Below are positions 32,251 through 46,642 of a DNA stretch of 64,000 nucleotides, piece by piece. The translations under genes were made by a program, and so were the position numbers. Every line of letters begins with the position of its first letter. Within the stretch, counting starts at the first letter, position 1. Under the pieces are notes generated by a model. The model worked only from the letters and a program-made list of their open reading frames with translations, searched no databases and had not been told where the DNA came from. The DNA is from Ovis canadensis (taxonomy: Eukaryota > Chordata > Mammalia > Artiodactyla > Bovidae), in assembly GCF_042477335.2 (NCBI RefSeq), contig NC_091255.1, positions 45,238,501-45,302,500 on the forward strand. Direction: 5' to 3'.

Positions 32251-35200
32251 AACAAAAAAATAGCCTACCCCTTGTCTTTCACAATGTTCCTGACCAATAT
32301 TACTGTATAAAGACGAGTTTCAAATGTATGTGGTATATACCTCTGCAGAAAATCCTAAGGGAGCAAAGAAAACTCAAGCCTGTATCCCCACTCATATTTT
32401 AGGGAAAAAGAAAGAGACATCATCAACTTCTAGTCAGTTCTCAATCTTTATAGAAGATCAGCACATGTAAACCCAGGCTACTCACCCCCACCCTTGTCAG
32501 GTGACCTGTTCAGTAGATATAAACTAGTTTGGATTTACATAAAAGCTTAACTGTTAGGCAGATTTGCATCTCTTCCCTTCTTACCCTCCTTCCAAAGCTA
32601 ACAAACCCACAGTTGCAGTGAACATATTTCAAAGTCAGATGGAAATTACTTTCGGCTTATCTCCTGTTTTGGATTCTTCTTACCTTTTATTATTCTGAAC
32701 AGGTCATTGAGAGGTGGCATAGTAATCGTTGCCCTCAAATACTGACTTCCCCACAGGGACATAGAAGCAAATGTCCATCAGGTTTTCCACGATGGCCGTC
32801 TCAGTGAATGTTAAGCAGCATTGTTATTAGCAGTGCTATTGGTAATTATTAAACTGTCTTTCCCTGCCATGCTTTTGTAAACTTCGTCCTTAGGGATGGG
32901 TGTTTGGAGAGGTATGGAACAATAAAGGAGGTTGCTTATTAGTGATCCTCATCAGACCATGGTCCTTCTAGACCTTGGTGTTAGAAACAGCCTGGAGATT
33001 AGAATAGAGGGTAACTTTTCTATGCCACAGAGCCATCTGCCTATAAAGAAGCTTGGGGCTGCAGTTAAAATCCTTTAAGAGCTACAATTGTCCTTTAAAA
33101 ACCTGTGATTGAAGCAGCTTCTGTTTGGGAGGCATTAAACATGAAGCACTTCCCAGCCTAACACTGCTAGTTTGCTTTTGACAGCTTTGCTGGCACGAGG
33201 CACATGGTCAGCAAAATGCACTGTTGAAGTATCTGACTCTTAAATGTTATCACCAGTGATGGCATCCTTGAAATTGGGGGCCACAATTCCTAACCACGTA
33301 TCCTTTTGGTACCCAGAGAAGCATGGGTCCATGTGTTATTCAGTATTTTGTACAGCAAAGGATTATCCAATGGGAAGCTCTCCACTTAGGTAACATAGAG
33401 TGAGGATTTTTCAAACTATGTGAGGTCAGTGGAGAAAGGCTGAGAACAATGGTGGGGTGTGGCGGTAAAAGGACATTGTTCTCTCTGGTTCCAGATATAG
33501 ACTATCCTCTAGAAAATTTGAGGCAGGATTGAAAAATTCTCATAGTTGTGTTGGCAGTATGAGTGTTGCCAAAGTGGTTGGTGGGCTTTAGTAGTCCAAG
33601 AACACTTCACCTACATTTTCTGCCAGTTTATAATGAATGATGTGATGGGCACCAAAGCCACACTATCCCTTGGATCTTAATGGAGCATCCCCCTCCGGAT
33701 TCTTACAGTCCTCATGTAGAGCCTTGATGCCAAAGGAGTCAGATTTTATTTTAGGGTGTGACATATTCTGCGGGCAGGTCTGGTTTTGAGTTCTTTTTGA
33801 CACCATCATATATATCAGATGCTATAGGACAGTAGCACAAATGCTTTACTAGACTTACCTGGGCTTACTTTTATTCCGCAGGCAGCTTGGAGCCCTTTGA
33901 AAGGGCTGGAAGGGACAGCCTTGTGTTTCTTCCCATTTCAGAGTGAAGGTGGGTCACTACCAGCAAGTTAGTTTGGTGAGATGGGGCTGTCTCATCTTTT
34001 ATCACCCTCTGAGATGGATAGAAGAGGGATCAGGGAAGAGTGAAAGCAGAGAAAAGATGAATGAGAAATCTGGTGATTTGAGTCTTCACAGAGGGCTCCG
34101 TTATTTGGTTTGCCACTTTATGAATTAACCAAACATTAGCCAAACTAGTCACATTGTTGGGTCTAAAACAAATCTGATCTCAGAGAGAAAAAAGTTTGGG
34201 ATTATATTTAAAGTTATAAATGATCTGTGCTCCAGTTCCTCTCGGTCGTGTGGAACTGAAGGGGCTCTTGTTCTTGGGAACAGCTGTCTGGAGGGAGGCT
34301 CTCCACAGCTGGCTGCTCTCAGCCAGGCCTCCAGCTCATGCTCCCTACTGAACTTCCTGGGTTTGAAAACTCTTCCTGGCACTTTGCTTTTTCCTCCACA
34401 CTTTTCCTCAGAGTTGCTACAAAACTGAATGCCCAGCTTGGAGTTATTTAAGTATTTGTCCTCAGGCCCTGAATATACTTCAGTTGACTTTTACTTTGTG
34501 GGAGCACCACAGCCAATCAAGGGTGGCTTTAATGAACTTAAAAGAATGCTATCAAAGTATTTCATAATAGGAAAACTTTTAACTCCAGCCCCTGGGGAAC
34601 CTGGAACTAAAGTCCGGGCTGTGTGCAGACACTTACCCAGACAGCCGACGCCAGGGGTGGTGAACGCCTTGGGGTCAGCTCTGCTACACATTCTGGAAGG
34701 GTGGAGGTTGATGGGGCGTGCTGGGGATATACTTCCCAGGGCTTTGGATGATCTGAAGTGGCAGGCTTGAGGGTTGAGGGGGTTTTCTCTCCGACGCTGC
34801 CCAACTGTGACTTCTTAGAGTTGGCAGGATTTCGCAGGCAGAGTGGTAGTTTGGGGCGCCACTTCTCTGACTCTGTGTACCCCATCTTGCAAATGGCCGG
34901 TGGCTTTCCCAGGAGGAACTTTGTTAACAAGTGTAGGTCTTGTTTACCACCTGCCCTGCTGCTTGCCTCCCTCATCATCTGATCCTAAATAAAAACATGC
35001 AGGAGAGCATGGAGGTCTAACCTCCTTAAGAGGCAAAGGTAGGATTAAACACAGAGCCCTGAAAGCAAATTACTAACACATGCACTGGTGAATAAAAGGC
35101 AAATTCAAGCTAGAGGAGGTACAAAATGAAGGAATATTTAGAGTTAGGTACGATTAATTAGAGAGTTACTGAGATGTCTCTAGTGGGCTTTTTTTTTTTT

Positions 35201-36034
35201 TAAGTTGGCCAGTGTATTATTCTCCCTACGGTTAAATTAAATTTTTACCCTCTCCCTTCCCTTTTGAAAGTGGCATTAGTGTGTCCTTGTTTGGTCAGCT
35301 GTGCTCTTTAACTTTCTCAAATCTCCTTAGGCCCTTCTGCCCCATGTTGGAAATTGTGTGCCTGCCTTTTTAAAAGATAGGCACCTCATGTTTCAAGTTC
35401 AAGTGCAATGGAACTCACCCTGCAGCTTGAACAGATTTGAGTGTTTTTGCAGAGGGAGGGCCAGGGCAGCTGGGGAGTGTCGTGCTCAATAAATACTTGT
35501 TGGATGGAGTTGCTGGAAAGGGAGCAGGGGAGCGGGAGTGAGCCGCGCTTCCCCAGGCTCATTTGAAATGGTTTTTCCCACTTTTGGTCCCCACACTCTC
35601 TCTTTAGCTACTTACAAGGCACCCCCTCCCCTCCTGAAGTGTTAGTGTTCTCTCTCTTCCAATCACTGGTCTCCCATTCATCCTGGTTATTGGGCTCAAA
35701 GCCCAGCTGGTGGCAAAGACGTGGCATTTCCATGGATGTCTTTGCTAGGCCTGTAGATTCTCTCCCCCCACACACTGAAAGCCAGAGGGTGAGCTTGGCG
35801 GTTAGTTACCAGGTTGATCCATGGAAACAGCCAATGTTTAGGATTTTGTTGTGATTTTGTAAAAGAGCTAGATGACCTGGCTTTAGGCTTAGATGTGTAT
35901 ATGGGTGAGAAGCCAAGGATGAAGGCTGGATGTCCTTTGATTCCAGGTGGATTTGCACCAAATTCCTAGGAGTGCTATAATGTATAAGGAAAGCAGAATC
36001 TGAATTAGCAGCTTTTCTGGGCTAAAGAACGGAA

Positions 36035-36058
36035 TTGTCTAGCTTGTTGGCTAGACAA
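36035..36058. repeat. Perfect 9-bp hairpin, 6-base loop
   Basis: TTGTCTAGC at 36035-36043 and its exact reverse complement at 36050-36058 flank the loop ttgttg. It lies in FAM117A intron 1. Confidence 0.8.
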
Positions 36059-37039
36059 AATTGTTGGCTTTAGGGTGACCAGAGGTGTGATCAGGCTAGA
36101 AGCTCCCATCCCAACCCAGGCACCATCCTTTATATTAATACAAAGCACTGCTGTTTCTTCTTCTCTTTTCCCCACCAAATGGGGGAAGTACTGTAAAGAG
36201 ATGCTCACTGCCATTCTCCAAGCCCTGATGCCTACACTGTCATGTGTAGAGCCTGTGTTCTCCTGCCAAACTGCAGTCCTGGTGACTTAGTCCAAACAGT
36301 TTCATAAACCTGCCCAGCTAGGGGTAACTTTGAACAGAGTAAAAATGTGATTATAAGGGGAAAAAAAGCAGTTTCCCCCCTCCTCCCCTCTTCTCCACCC
36401 TCCAACCCCATTGCCACATACTGCTTCCCTTTAAGAGTTTTCTGTGCCCTGTGTGTGTTTGATCGCCCACACAGCTTTGAGAGAACCGCAGCTGATAACA
36501 CGTGCACGCCCTGCCCCACACCTGCAAGCTGGCTGAGAACCTGATGCCTGGCCCCTATTTGGCGATTGTCTTGTAACTCATGCCCATCAGATATGACACA
36601 CAAGTTGGCAGTTGAGAGTGGAGTGGATAGCATTTGGCGTGACAGAGGGATGCAGCCAGAGAGCTTTCACAATATTTTGTCGTCTGGATTTCAAGGTTGG
36701 GGAGGGGAGGCCCATGCAAGGCCATCCGTGTGGTGTGTGCACATCTTAATGCCGGAGGCAGCATCTGGACTCTCTTCTCATTGGAACCTCTATCCTGGGG
36801 AGTTCTCTTTTCACAGAATGCTAAAGCAGCTACCTCTGTGGAAAGAAAGTTTGGATCCCAACCCCAGAAAGCCCCAAAATCCATGTGCATTTTTCAGGGA
36901 AGCTGAGAATGTGGGTAGCATTAGTTGTGACAGTACATTCTGCGTATTTAGCTCTTCGTTGCTTGCAGTCGGTACCCTTGAATGTTTTTCCTTTATTCTC
37001 GTCAAAGACCTGCAGGTGCAGGTGGCATTTGCTTGTTTT

Positions 37040-37110
37040 TGCAGATAGGAAAACTGAGGCCCTTAAAGGAAGTGACTTGCCCTAGACTATGTGACTAGTA
37101 AGGTCCTTTT
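37040..37110 (-). repeat. MIR fragment
   Basis: gataggaaaactgaggccct followed by gtgacttgccctagactatg is the reverse-strand MIR core. Confidence 0.6.
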
Positions 37111-38794
37111 GCTCCTGATCCAGGACTCTTCCCACTTACGTGTGGAGAGCCAGTGAGGAATTTCCCTCCAGGCTGGCATCCTGTGCTGCCTGCCCGCACC
37201 TATCCAGCCTGTTTCCCTTCTGCTCACTTACGTGTATACCAGGAGCAAAAGTTCATATGTTTAACTGACCGGAGAGAATTAGGAAGATGGGCTGCAGAGA
37301 AATCTGTCTGTTCCTTTAGCGCCCCATAAGTGACTGTCCATTTGATGTGGCTGACTGGAAGTTGATGGTAGCAACATTATATGTGTGATATGGTGGCAGC
37401 TCTTGAGTGTTTCCAACTGGTTTGAAATATGCAATTTCCATGCGGACTGAGAAGCTAATCAAGAGGCAGAGTTTTCCTACCTCTGTGGAGTCATGGTTAT
37501 GGTTGCTGAGCTTTGACCCATGTCAAGGAGATATTCTTAAGGTGGAGCTTATGGGAAAGGGTGTCTTTCTTATGTGTAAGTGTGGAATCCCCCCAAAGCA
37601 CCCAGATAAACGTGGGTGGTGCATTCCTGTGATGGGGAGATAGGTACAGATGGGATTGTGGCTTAGATGACAATTTAGTCCTCCATGTAGGGGATGACTG
37701 GTGCAGACCTCCACCACCCTGACCACGTCCTGCCTGAATGTGTCTCTCTTCTAGCTTTAGATTAACTGGGAGTGGAGTCATTGTGATACCTGATAGTGCC
37801 TGTATGAGACAAGTGTGTATCCAGTAAGGGGACTGGCAGGGACTTGAACTCAGGAGAAAGCTCCATCTGGGGATGTGGTATCATGGAGAACTGCCTGGGC
37901 TGCTTCCTAGGGAGGGTTATGGGCAGCTCTGACGTCCTTACTTCTCTTACAAAACTAGATTTTGTATAGAATTCTTGAATGTTCTAATAACCATATGCTT
38001 ATGTGGAACCTTTCTTTCCCAGTTATTTCCCAACTGCATAGGTAAAGGCCCATTATAACAAATATAAATATAGTTCTATATAATAAAGTTGTTTCCATGC
38101 TTCATTTAAATGCTTTTGTTGTTGTTTTTTTTGTGTTTTTTTTTTCTTGTTTAAAGAAAAAGAAAAGGATAACCAACTATATTATGTAAAAAGTACTTTT
38201 TCTGCTCCCTGTCCATGTAATAGTTCATCTCTAAGCCAGAATATGCGAGGGCTTACTTTTGCTTTGGAGGTGGGGAGTGGGGAGGGGGGCTGTGGACCCA
38301 TCGCCGACTAGCATGCCCCACTTGGCTTTTTCTTCATCACGAACTCCCCCCGGGCCCCGCCCCCCGCACCGCCCCCTGTCCTGGTCATTTAGACAGACCA
38401 CCACACAAAACCCAGCAAAGGACAGTATGTGTTGTGTAGGTGGATGTGAGTGTGTATGTGTGTGCACACGCTCACATTTGTCTTAAGTGAGAACATGTGG
38501 GAGCTGGATGTGACTGTAGGAGAGCATGTATATGAGTGTGTATGTAAGGAAAAGTGCATGTGAAAGAAAGCAAATGATAAACAGGACAAATGTTTAACAA
38601 CAGGCAGATCTGGGGAGAGGGCGTATGGGTATTCTGTGTACTGTTCTTGTTCTTACATCTGTATGTTTGAAATGCTTTCCAAATAAAAAGTTTTGAAAAA
38701 TGAATGTATGCTAGGCTAATTTGACTGTATCAGGAGTTCTTTAGAATGGAAGTTTTCTTCTGTCATCCTTGTAACATTTCTTATTCTTCCCATT

Positions 38795-38885
38795 TAACAG
38801 AAAGAACAACCGAAGCCCAAAGAAGTTAAGTGACTCGTCTTGAGTTCATGTAGCACATTGAGGCAGGATTTGAGTCCAAGTGTTG
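38795..38885 (-). repeat. MIR fragment
   Basis: gaagcccaaagaagttaagt, gactcg and gaggcaggatttgagtccaa resemble the reverse MIR core. Confidence 0.5.
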
Positions 38886-39857
38886 ACCGTTGTGGTAGGA
38901 GACTGCAGCTTGTCCCTGCTGCTTGAGCTGGACAAGGTTGGCCTCAGATTCTGAGAGCCACTGGGTGCCTGCTACCATGTGTCTGAGCCCAGTCCATGCC
39001 CCACATTGACCCGGCAGAGGGGTCAGCAGTGTTGCAGCAGGCTGCTAATCCACACGGAGCATGTTCAGGATATCCAGGTATCTTCTAGGGAAAAGTGCTT
39101 CCTCATTCTGAGAAACATTCTCACTCTGCTCTTCATTCAGCTCTCTTCATTTCTTAAAATACATGAAATCAGAAGGCTTTCGTGTGCCAGAGCTGCAGAG
39201 TAATACTACTTTTCATTTTTATAGTAGAAACCTGAGGGGAAAATAAGTTTTGTTTACTAATAGAAAGTGATGCCAGTTATAGGCTGGCCCAGGCAGCTTT
39301 CTTGGCTGTGTACCAGTCTGCCTGTTGTGCCCACCACCTTGTGAGTATACAGGAGCCTATGCTCTAGTGAAACTCATCTCACCAAGTAGACAGGAGTTAC
39401 AACTTCATACACAAATGAAGGGCTGCACTCCTTGTCAATGAAAATCTTCCACTGACCACAGGGCCCCGAGAGGGGTGGATCTGGTCATCGCCGCTAAGCA
39501 GTGTTACGGGTCCAGATGCTACTGTTTGTTCCCAGCCCTTGTTCTCTCACTCCACACTGCGTACTCTGCATCTGTCTGTGCTCCTTCAAGGCACTTGAAT
39601 TATTCCTGACATTTTTGTTTACTGACATTTCCTGCCAGCTTTCAGAATTGGGGTAAGTGAATGAGTCCAACTCTACTTCTTAACATAGAAGAAACAGTTT
39701 TTGGAAGATCTTTAGTTTTAGTATGTGTCGTTTACCTAAATTGCCACCCCATGACCACCCTAAAGTGTGAGTGTGGTTAAGTTGGCCTCAAAGGACTTTT
39801 TTTCAGGTACTCCAGCCAGTTACGTGAAATGGACCCCCGAGCATTTACTATACTGTG

Positions 39858-40187
39858 GTGTGCTTAGTCGCTCAGTCACGTCCGACTCTTTGGACCCTCA
39901 TGGACTGTAGCCTGCCAGGCTCCTCTGTCCATAGCGATTCTCCAGGCAAGAATACAGGAATGGATTGCCATGCCCTCCTCCAGGGGATCTTCCCAACCCA
40001 GGGGTCGAACCCAGGTCTCCCATAGTGGAGGCAGATTCTTTACAGTCTAAGCCACCAGGGAAGCCCAAGAAGACTGGAGTGGGTAGCCTATCCCTTCTCT
40101 ATGGGAACTTCCTGATGCAGGAATTGAACTGGGGTCTCCTGCATTGCTGGCGGATTCTTTACCAGTTGAGCTATCTGGGAAGCCCCT
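39858..40187 (-). mobile_element. Compound Bov-tA SINE (one and a half units)
   Basis: One complete reverse Bov-tA (gctcagtcacgtccgactct ... taagccaccagggaagccc) runs straight into a second tRNA-like part (ggaattgaactggggtctcc ... gagctatctgggaagcccc). Both face the same way. Confidence 0.9.
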
Positions 40188-42144
40188 TTTGTATATTACT
40201 AGGCCAGTCTTTATGCTTCGGTTGTGTGTTCTTAAGCGGTTATCAAGCTATATAGTGTTCTTTTGGCTCTGTCTCACCCCAAAATCAGCGCCCAGTGGAT
40301 AGCATCCAGAATCCAGATAACATGCAAGAGGATGAGAAAAGGCTGTCCCCAAGGTCCTGCTGGGTTCTGTGCAGTGTAGAGGCCTGTGTTAGAGCTGCTG
40401 TACAGATGGCCAGAGCTGTCTACTTGAGGGGGACCCTGACCACTGAGTCTTTTTCTTCCAGCTCTTAGAGGCATGGAGGGGACATCTTGGTAATTAACAC
40501 CCCAGTCTGTTCCCATGGATCATATTCTGCCTTTGCTTCAGGAGGATAAACCTGTTTTTCACCTGACTCATAAAAGGTGTCGTTACTGTCAAGCAGCTTT
40601 TGGTTTAAGGGCAGATACAAAACCCATCATATATGGGGAAAATGGGATAGCCCACCTTCTATGTCCTCCTCAGCCCCTGAAGGCACATGTGGAGAGGTCA
40701 CTTGACAAGCATCCTGCTGTGAAGTCATCAGTGGTCTCAGGTGTACAGTGAGGGTAGGAAAAATCTTCCCAAGGTCATACCTTTCAAGGCTCTTTCTAGA
40801 GGAGCCATTTGATCTCGTGTTTCAGACAGGGTTTACCCTGGAGGCACTATATGACCTTTGAGCCTCCCTTAGGAGATCTAAGCAACCAGCACGACTGGGG
40901 CTTTAGAGCAGGGGCTGCCCTGGAATGTTGCCTAGCACACTTTGGGGTTTTTCCACCAGGCACAGCCTGGGAATTTGCCTGGGATTTGAGGTCAGGCTGG
41001 ATCAGTTCCAGAATGTCAGAGGCCAGGTAGGGAATCACTTGGTGGGATGGAGTGGTCTTTTGGGTATTTCCGTTTTGAAGCTGGGAACAGAGTAGAACTT
41101 AAGTAAAGAGATGGACATAACCAGAGAAGACTTTGCAAGTGGGACAAAATGATCCATGGAGGTTTTCAAGGCTTTGAGGGTTGAGCAGAGTCAACCCTAA
41201 TAGGATTTTAGACCCTGAAGGCAAAGCATGGCCCTGAGAAACAGAATCGATTAATTGCTCCTTTAACCCCCCCTCACCAACCCCCAGCCCGAAGCAAAAT
41301 GAACCAGAGAAGCGGTCCTGTCAGACCTACTGAGGTGTAGCAACTGAGCAAACCTGCCCCCTGAGCTCTGGTGTCTACTCAGCAGTTACCACGTGACAGC
41401 CCTTCTGCCTGTGGCAAGCCACAGGTAAATTGAGTGCTATTTATATTCTCCTGCGTGGGGGTGGAGGTGGGAGAGATGGCCTGGGAGCCCACAATACAGC
41501 TGCCTGATCAGCCCAGGTAAGACATACCTCTCTTTGACTTTGTGCCTGTTTTCTCCCTTAGCTAATTTTGCCCCAGATGACAGCATGGGCTTTGGGGCTT
41601 TCAGTTTAGCTGACTGTCAGTTGCCATCTCTTATTACTCACTCTTGAACAGTTGGGGAATGCTAGAACTAGCTGGGACTCAAACTCTCCAGATACAACCT
41701 CCTGCCTCCTGGGAGGTGAATATTGAGAACTCTGGGGCCATGTGACGATCCTTCCCTGGAGCTCTTCAGGGGCAGACACTACCATCTTCCTCATCCATCC
41801 CTCCTGTTCTGATGATCAGGAAGTTCTTCCTTTTATCTGGTTGGAATCCTTCCTAATTGAAGTCTTTTTCTGCCCTTTGTTTTTACGCTCACACAGCTCA
41901 CCTTCCTCCTAGGATCTAGCTACCTTCCCTTTAGCTACCTTCACTCATTTTCCCTGGGATTTCAGTGGTTCCTACATTCCTGCTGAAGAGCAGTAATGGC
42001 GAGTGGATGACCAGGGCTAACATGGTGGGGCTTAACTGAGGCGATATCCAATTCCAGCTGTGTTACTGGACCTGTGGGAACCCCTTAAGTCTGCCCCGTC
42101 TAGGTCTTGCTCCTGGGAGGACACGCCACTTCTTAATTTAGTTT

Positions 42145-42240
42145 TTTGTTTGTTTTAAAATTTTTGATCATGCTGGGCAGCATGCAGGGTCTTAGTTTCC
42201 TAGCCAGGGATCGAAACTGCCTCCATCCCCTGTATTTCCT
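42145..42240 (-). repeat. CHR-type SINE fragment
   Basis: atcatgctgggcagcatgca and tagccagggatcgaaactgc are the reverse CHR head; the remainder is missing. Confidence 0.65.
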
Positions 42241-43790
42241 GCAAGTGGGAAGTTAGGTCTGGGGCCTGATTTGATTCAAGTAAAACATTTTGGGCACAAA
42301 CATTTCATGTGTGAAGTTGTGTGCCCATGATGTATCACTTCAGGAGGCACGTGGGGTCAGGTCTTCCATTACTAGTAATGCTGAGTTTGATCACTCGAGG
42401 TGGTGACCACCAGTTTCCCCATTGCAGGAGTACATTATTCTCTTATAAGTGGTTTATGGGGAGATACTTCAGCATTTAAATATTCTGTTCCCCACAATGT
42501 TTTTCCCAGTAGTTTTGGCATCCACTGATGACTCTTCCTGACTGAGCTGTTACTTTGGGAGTTGCATAAAGCTGGTTCTAAACTAACACAGAAGGGCATG
42601 AGTATTAATGTGAGCTGTTCTAAAGAGGAATAAAAAATTGGGGAGTTTTGGAATCCACTAGGTGGGGGAAGGCAACAAATTTAGTCCATCAAATTCTGTC
42701 AAAGTCTAGGTTATTTTGTGTGACTTGGACTGATAGTAAATTGAGTATCGGCTGCTCACACATATGTTGCTGTTTGGCAGTTTGTGAGGTTAGGGAGAAG
42801 GCAGGCTAGATGAAGCTAAAAATAAGTCATGATTTGTTTACAAAGCAGAAATTATTTTGACTATTTGAACATTATCTGTAATTCTATTCTTTTTTTGTAA
42901 TTCTGTTCTTATTTCCTTTTCTTTCTTTCACTCACTTTCCACTGTCCTCACTGGAAAAGGGATCCCTCCTTTTTTAATTGTCTTTGTCCTTTGTCTCACA
43001 TGCCCAGTGAGCAGAACTGTCCCCTGGATGCAGGTTTGATTGTGCTGGTTCCTAGTGGGGGAAAGGAATAGAGAACCCTTCCAGACTGAAGGGAAGTTCC
43101 TGAACCAAGGCATCCAGCCAGTCATGCCAATTGAATCTGACAGTGAAACACAAGAGGGGAAATGAACTTTGAAAAATCTTCTGTGGGGAAAAAAGACCTG
43201 TGTCTCAAGTTGCTTTGTGGCATTGGAGAAATGTCTACACGAGGGTGTTCTGGGCCCTCACCGGGAGAATTCCTGGGAGTTTGTGGGGCATACACGTTCA
43301 GAACAGAAAGCAGGGTAGGGTTTCAGTCACGGTTGTCCTCTCACAGGATTGACTGTAGATGAACCTCCCCAACCTCTGGTTCTTCCTTCACCTCTTTTAT
43401 CTTTAAAGAGCTGACTGGGCATCATGATTTCTTCTCTGCTTGATAGGAATCAGATTGTTGTCTGGAGTGAAGATACTGAAGGTTTATGCCTGTCCTCTGA
43501 GTTTCTAGCAATCCAGAAATTCATCACTCCCAAATAAACAAGGTGTGAGAATTGTTTTTAGGGGGAGAAGGCTAGGCCATGGCTATTTATGCTCTTCTTA
43601 CAAAGGCCAACTAGATCCCAAAAGAAAGCATGCTCCAATGTTTTGTCCTGTTTTAAGAATGTTGAAATCATACAGAACTCCTTTTCAAAGAATTCAGATA
43701 AAAGGTGAAAAGTCCAGACCACTTCCTTTTCTTCTAGCTGCAGCTGCTTGAGAATTGAACAAATATCTAAGTAACTGCTGTCTTCTCTTT

Positions 43791-43836
43791 GTGCGCACAC
43801 ATGCGCACGCGCGCACACACACACACACACGTACAC
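43791..43836. repeat. (CA)n microsatellite with CG interruptions
   Basis: gcgcacacatgcgcacgcgc leads into an uninterrupted acacacacacac run. It is a likely polymorphic site. Confidence 0.9.
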
Positions 43837-46642
43837 TGTGGAATCACCCTTTCCCTCCTTGCTAGGAAGAGTCTGGGACTTCCTTATTTTTTCCCCATAG
43901 TGACACCTCCAAATGAGTTTCTACTGACCCTTCTTTCCAGCCACCCATAGGTGTGGTCTGTATCCTGGGGAGTCAGACACACAGCAAGAAATGCTTTCAC
44001 CTGAGCTGCACACTTAGATACGGAGGGAGTATTAAGTACAGAGCCAGTATTGAGGTCTTGGCTGAAGTTTTTCATTTTTTTTCTCTTGAGTTAAGCCTTC
44101 TTGGTAAGGGAAATGTGCTGTTACTCTTTTTTTTCTTCTTTTTAATCTTGTTTCTTTAGTTTCTTCTCCCTGTTATGGTTGAAATGAGCTATTGCTTGGT
44201 GTTGAAAGAGTGTTTAAAGCTCCGGGTTTAATTTTCCCAGCTGGGATGGATGGGGTCTCTTTGGGCTTTCCAAGGAGGGCTTCTAACTCCTGTACAGTCA
44301 TATTGGGGATTTCGGTTTGACCACAACTTCCCTCCAAAACCCACATGTCCCCGAGTTAAGCAGTTAAGCGGCGCGGGACCACAAGCAGCTCAGAAGACTG
44401 CCTGCACTGCTTAATCCCAACACACGTACTAAAATGGAAAAGTAATCCCTATGAAGCTGCATGAAGGAACTTCCCCTAATTACTGCAAATCTGGTATTGG
44501 GGAAATGTTTAGAAACTCGGAATCTCTGTTTTACTTTGCTCCCCTCCAGATGAGCATTCCTCCCTCCCCCCACCCCCAACGAAAGTGCTGCATCCCAGCT
44601 AGGAGACAGGACAGGGCCTGCTCCCCGGTGTGCAGCCGGCTGCCTGCCCCAGCCTCCCAGCGGCCCTGCCTCTGCCCGCTCCCAGCGTGAAGATCAGCGA
44701 CTGAAAAAAGCACATTGTTAGAAAAACATGTGTAATAGGATCTCATTTTAATATATATATATGCCTACGTATGTGCCCCGAGATCAGGAAGGATTGCTCA
44801 GTGGTGATTTCTGACTGGTGGCATGCATCATTTTTTAAGTTTTGCTAATCTGCATTTTAACATTTTCCTTTAATTTCCTCCAATATATTTACAGCTTCTG
44901 TTATAATGAGAGTTTTTTTTTCTTAAAGACGGGAGGTGAGAAGACTAGTGCTGATATTGGTTCAAACCTCAGCAACATGAGAAAGCGACTAATAACTTGT
45001 TTGTTGAACCTGCCAGTTGCTGAGTTTTGCCACGTGTGAAATCTCATTGACTGTCTCTTCTTACTTCTTTAGTCCTTTTTGGATAGTTTGGGGTTACTCA
45101 GACTCATGGAGTGAGTCTGGAAGATGGATGGAGAGTAGCCTCATCTTACTTCCCAGGCTTCTCCTGCGTTGCCCAAAAGATAGTAAAATGAGGGAAGTAG
45201 CTCCACAGCTGCTCAGCCAGGACCCTTTGGTCAGGGGCTGTCCTCTCCTTGTAAGCTGCTAAGCCTCCACCCTGCAGTCTAGCTCTGGCCAAGTTGAGAA
45301 GGGCAGCCGCAGATGCCTCACTTCCTGTGTCATCTGCTGCCTTCCTCCTGTCCCAACCCCTCCTCCTAAGAGCTGTCGCCCTTCTCCTTTGGGTTCTCAG
45401 AGTGGGGGTTTGCTGGTGTGGTCAGGCCTGAGCTGATTTCCAGCCAGGGATATGAGGTCCTTCTGGAGAGTCAGTGGCTGGAGGAACCCCAGAGGCTGAG
45501 CTGGCAGCCTGGCCCTTAGGGATTATATTGGCTGCCCCCACTTCAGCCTGGTCAGAAGCAAGCTTCTTGTCCTGCTCCTCCTGTGTCACCATTGCTGGCT
45601 CATGATGGGCACTTAGAATCTGCTACTGAAGGAATCGATCAGTCTGCTGTGGTGTGCCAGGCCCCTTGTCAGCTGTTCCTATTCACTGTTCCCCAAGGCA
45701 CAGACACTGGACCGCTGGTCCTCTCCACTCAGAGGCCCCCTCCCCGAAGCCATACACAGGCAGCAGTTGGGAGACAGGGCCAAGTGGCTCCGGAAGATAG
45801 CACCTACGGCTCCTTATCTCCGGTGTGTGCTGTTTTGTTTTCCCCATTTGCTGTTGCCCAAGAACCGAAGCATCCGCCACTGCTCAGCTGCATGGTGAAA
45901 CAGCCTGGCCCTGTGCCAGGGAGCTTCACCAGGTGGTTGGGCTGTAGAGGCTGCTGCATGCGATGGGCCGATAATACCCACAGCACTGTAAACAGGACAC
46001 CCCACCCTTCTGCAGCCACCCAGCCAGTGCCCCGGCAGCCTGTTGCTTTGTCTTGGCCTGTCGTGATACGGGCGGCTCTTCTCAGACAGGGCAGCCAATT
46101 GTCCTCTTTCTCTCCCCCTGTTTCCCAAATCTGAGAGGGTACTTTCCAGAAATGAAACCAGTCCACTTTCCGACCACAAGCAACCGTTCTTTGTGACTTC
46201 TCAACGCTTCTCCTTTAACCATAATCACACAATTGCAGGGCAGAACCCCATCCCCAGGTCTTTCCGGTGTACCCAAGAGGGAGGGAGGGCCCAGGAGCTC
46301 CTGTTCCATTTGCACACACTCGGGACACCCCAATCTGACCAAGCCGCTGATGCCTGCACCTCCCAGTGGCTGTTTCCCCTGCACTATTCTCTCTGGAGAC
46401 TGTCCGGCCTGGGTTAGACCAACACTAGGGAAGGAAAAGGCTCTGACACTAAGCTGCCCCCTTCCCAGGGGACGTTTGTGGCTGGAACTCACCCTGCGTG
46501 TCTCCTCTTCCTATATGCCCCACCTCCACCACTTTCAGTCCTAAAAGATCACAGCGTGGGGAAGGGTTAACTGACAGTAATTGGTTTGATGTAATCTATC
46601 AAAGACTTTAAAGTCTTTCACCTCTCATCTTCTGTTCTTTGC

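Larger units (their letters stand above)
28442..39850. other. FAM117A intron 1, left part, mostly unique
   Basis: Apart from the MIR, CHR and DNA-transposon pieces listed, I see no repeat family and no exon. Open frames in 34.4-37.1 kb are unrelated to any protein I know. The stretch 32.3-39.8 kb is unusually free of young ruminant SINEs, which may point to constrained or regulatory sequence. Confidence 0.5.

Noticed and set aside
36566-37048. 160-codon open frame in intron 1
   Set aside because: No recognisable domain, and opposite-strand frames of similar size overlap it.
45583-46492. 183-codon plus frame and overlapping 120-136-codon minus frames
   Set aside because: Overlapping open frames on both strands of a GC-rich intron stretch, no recognisable protein, and no role in the exon joins.
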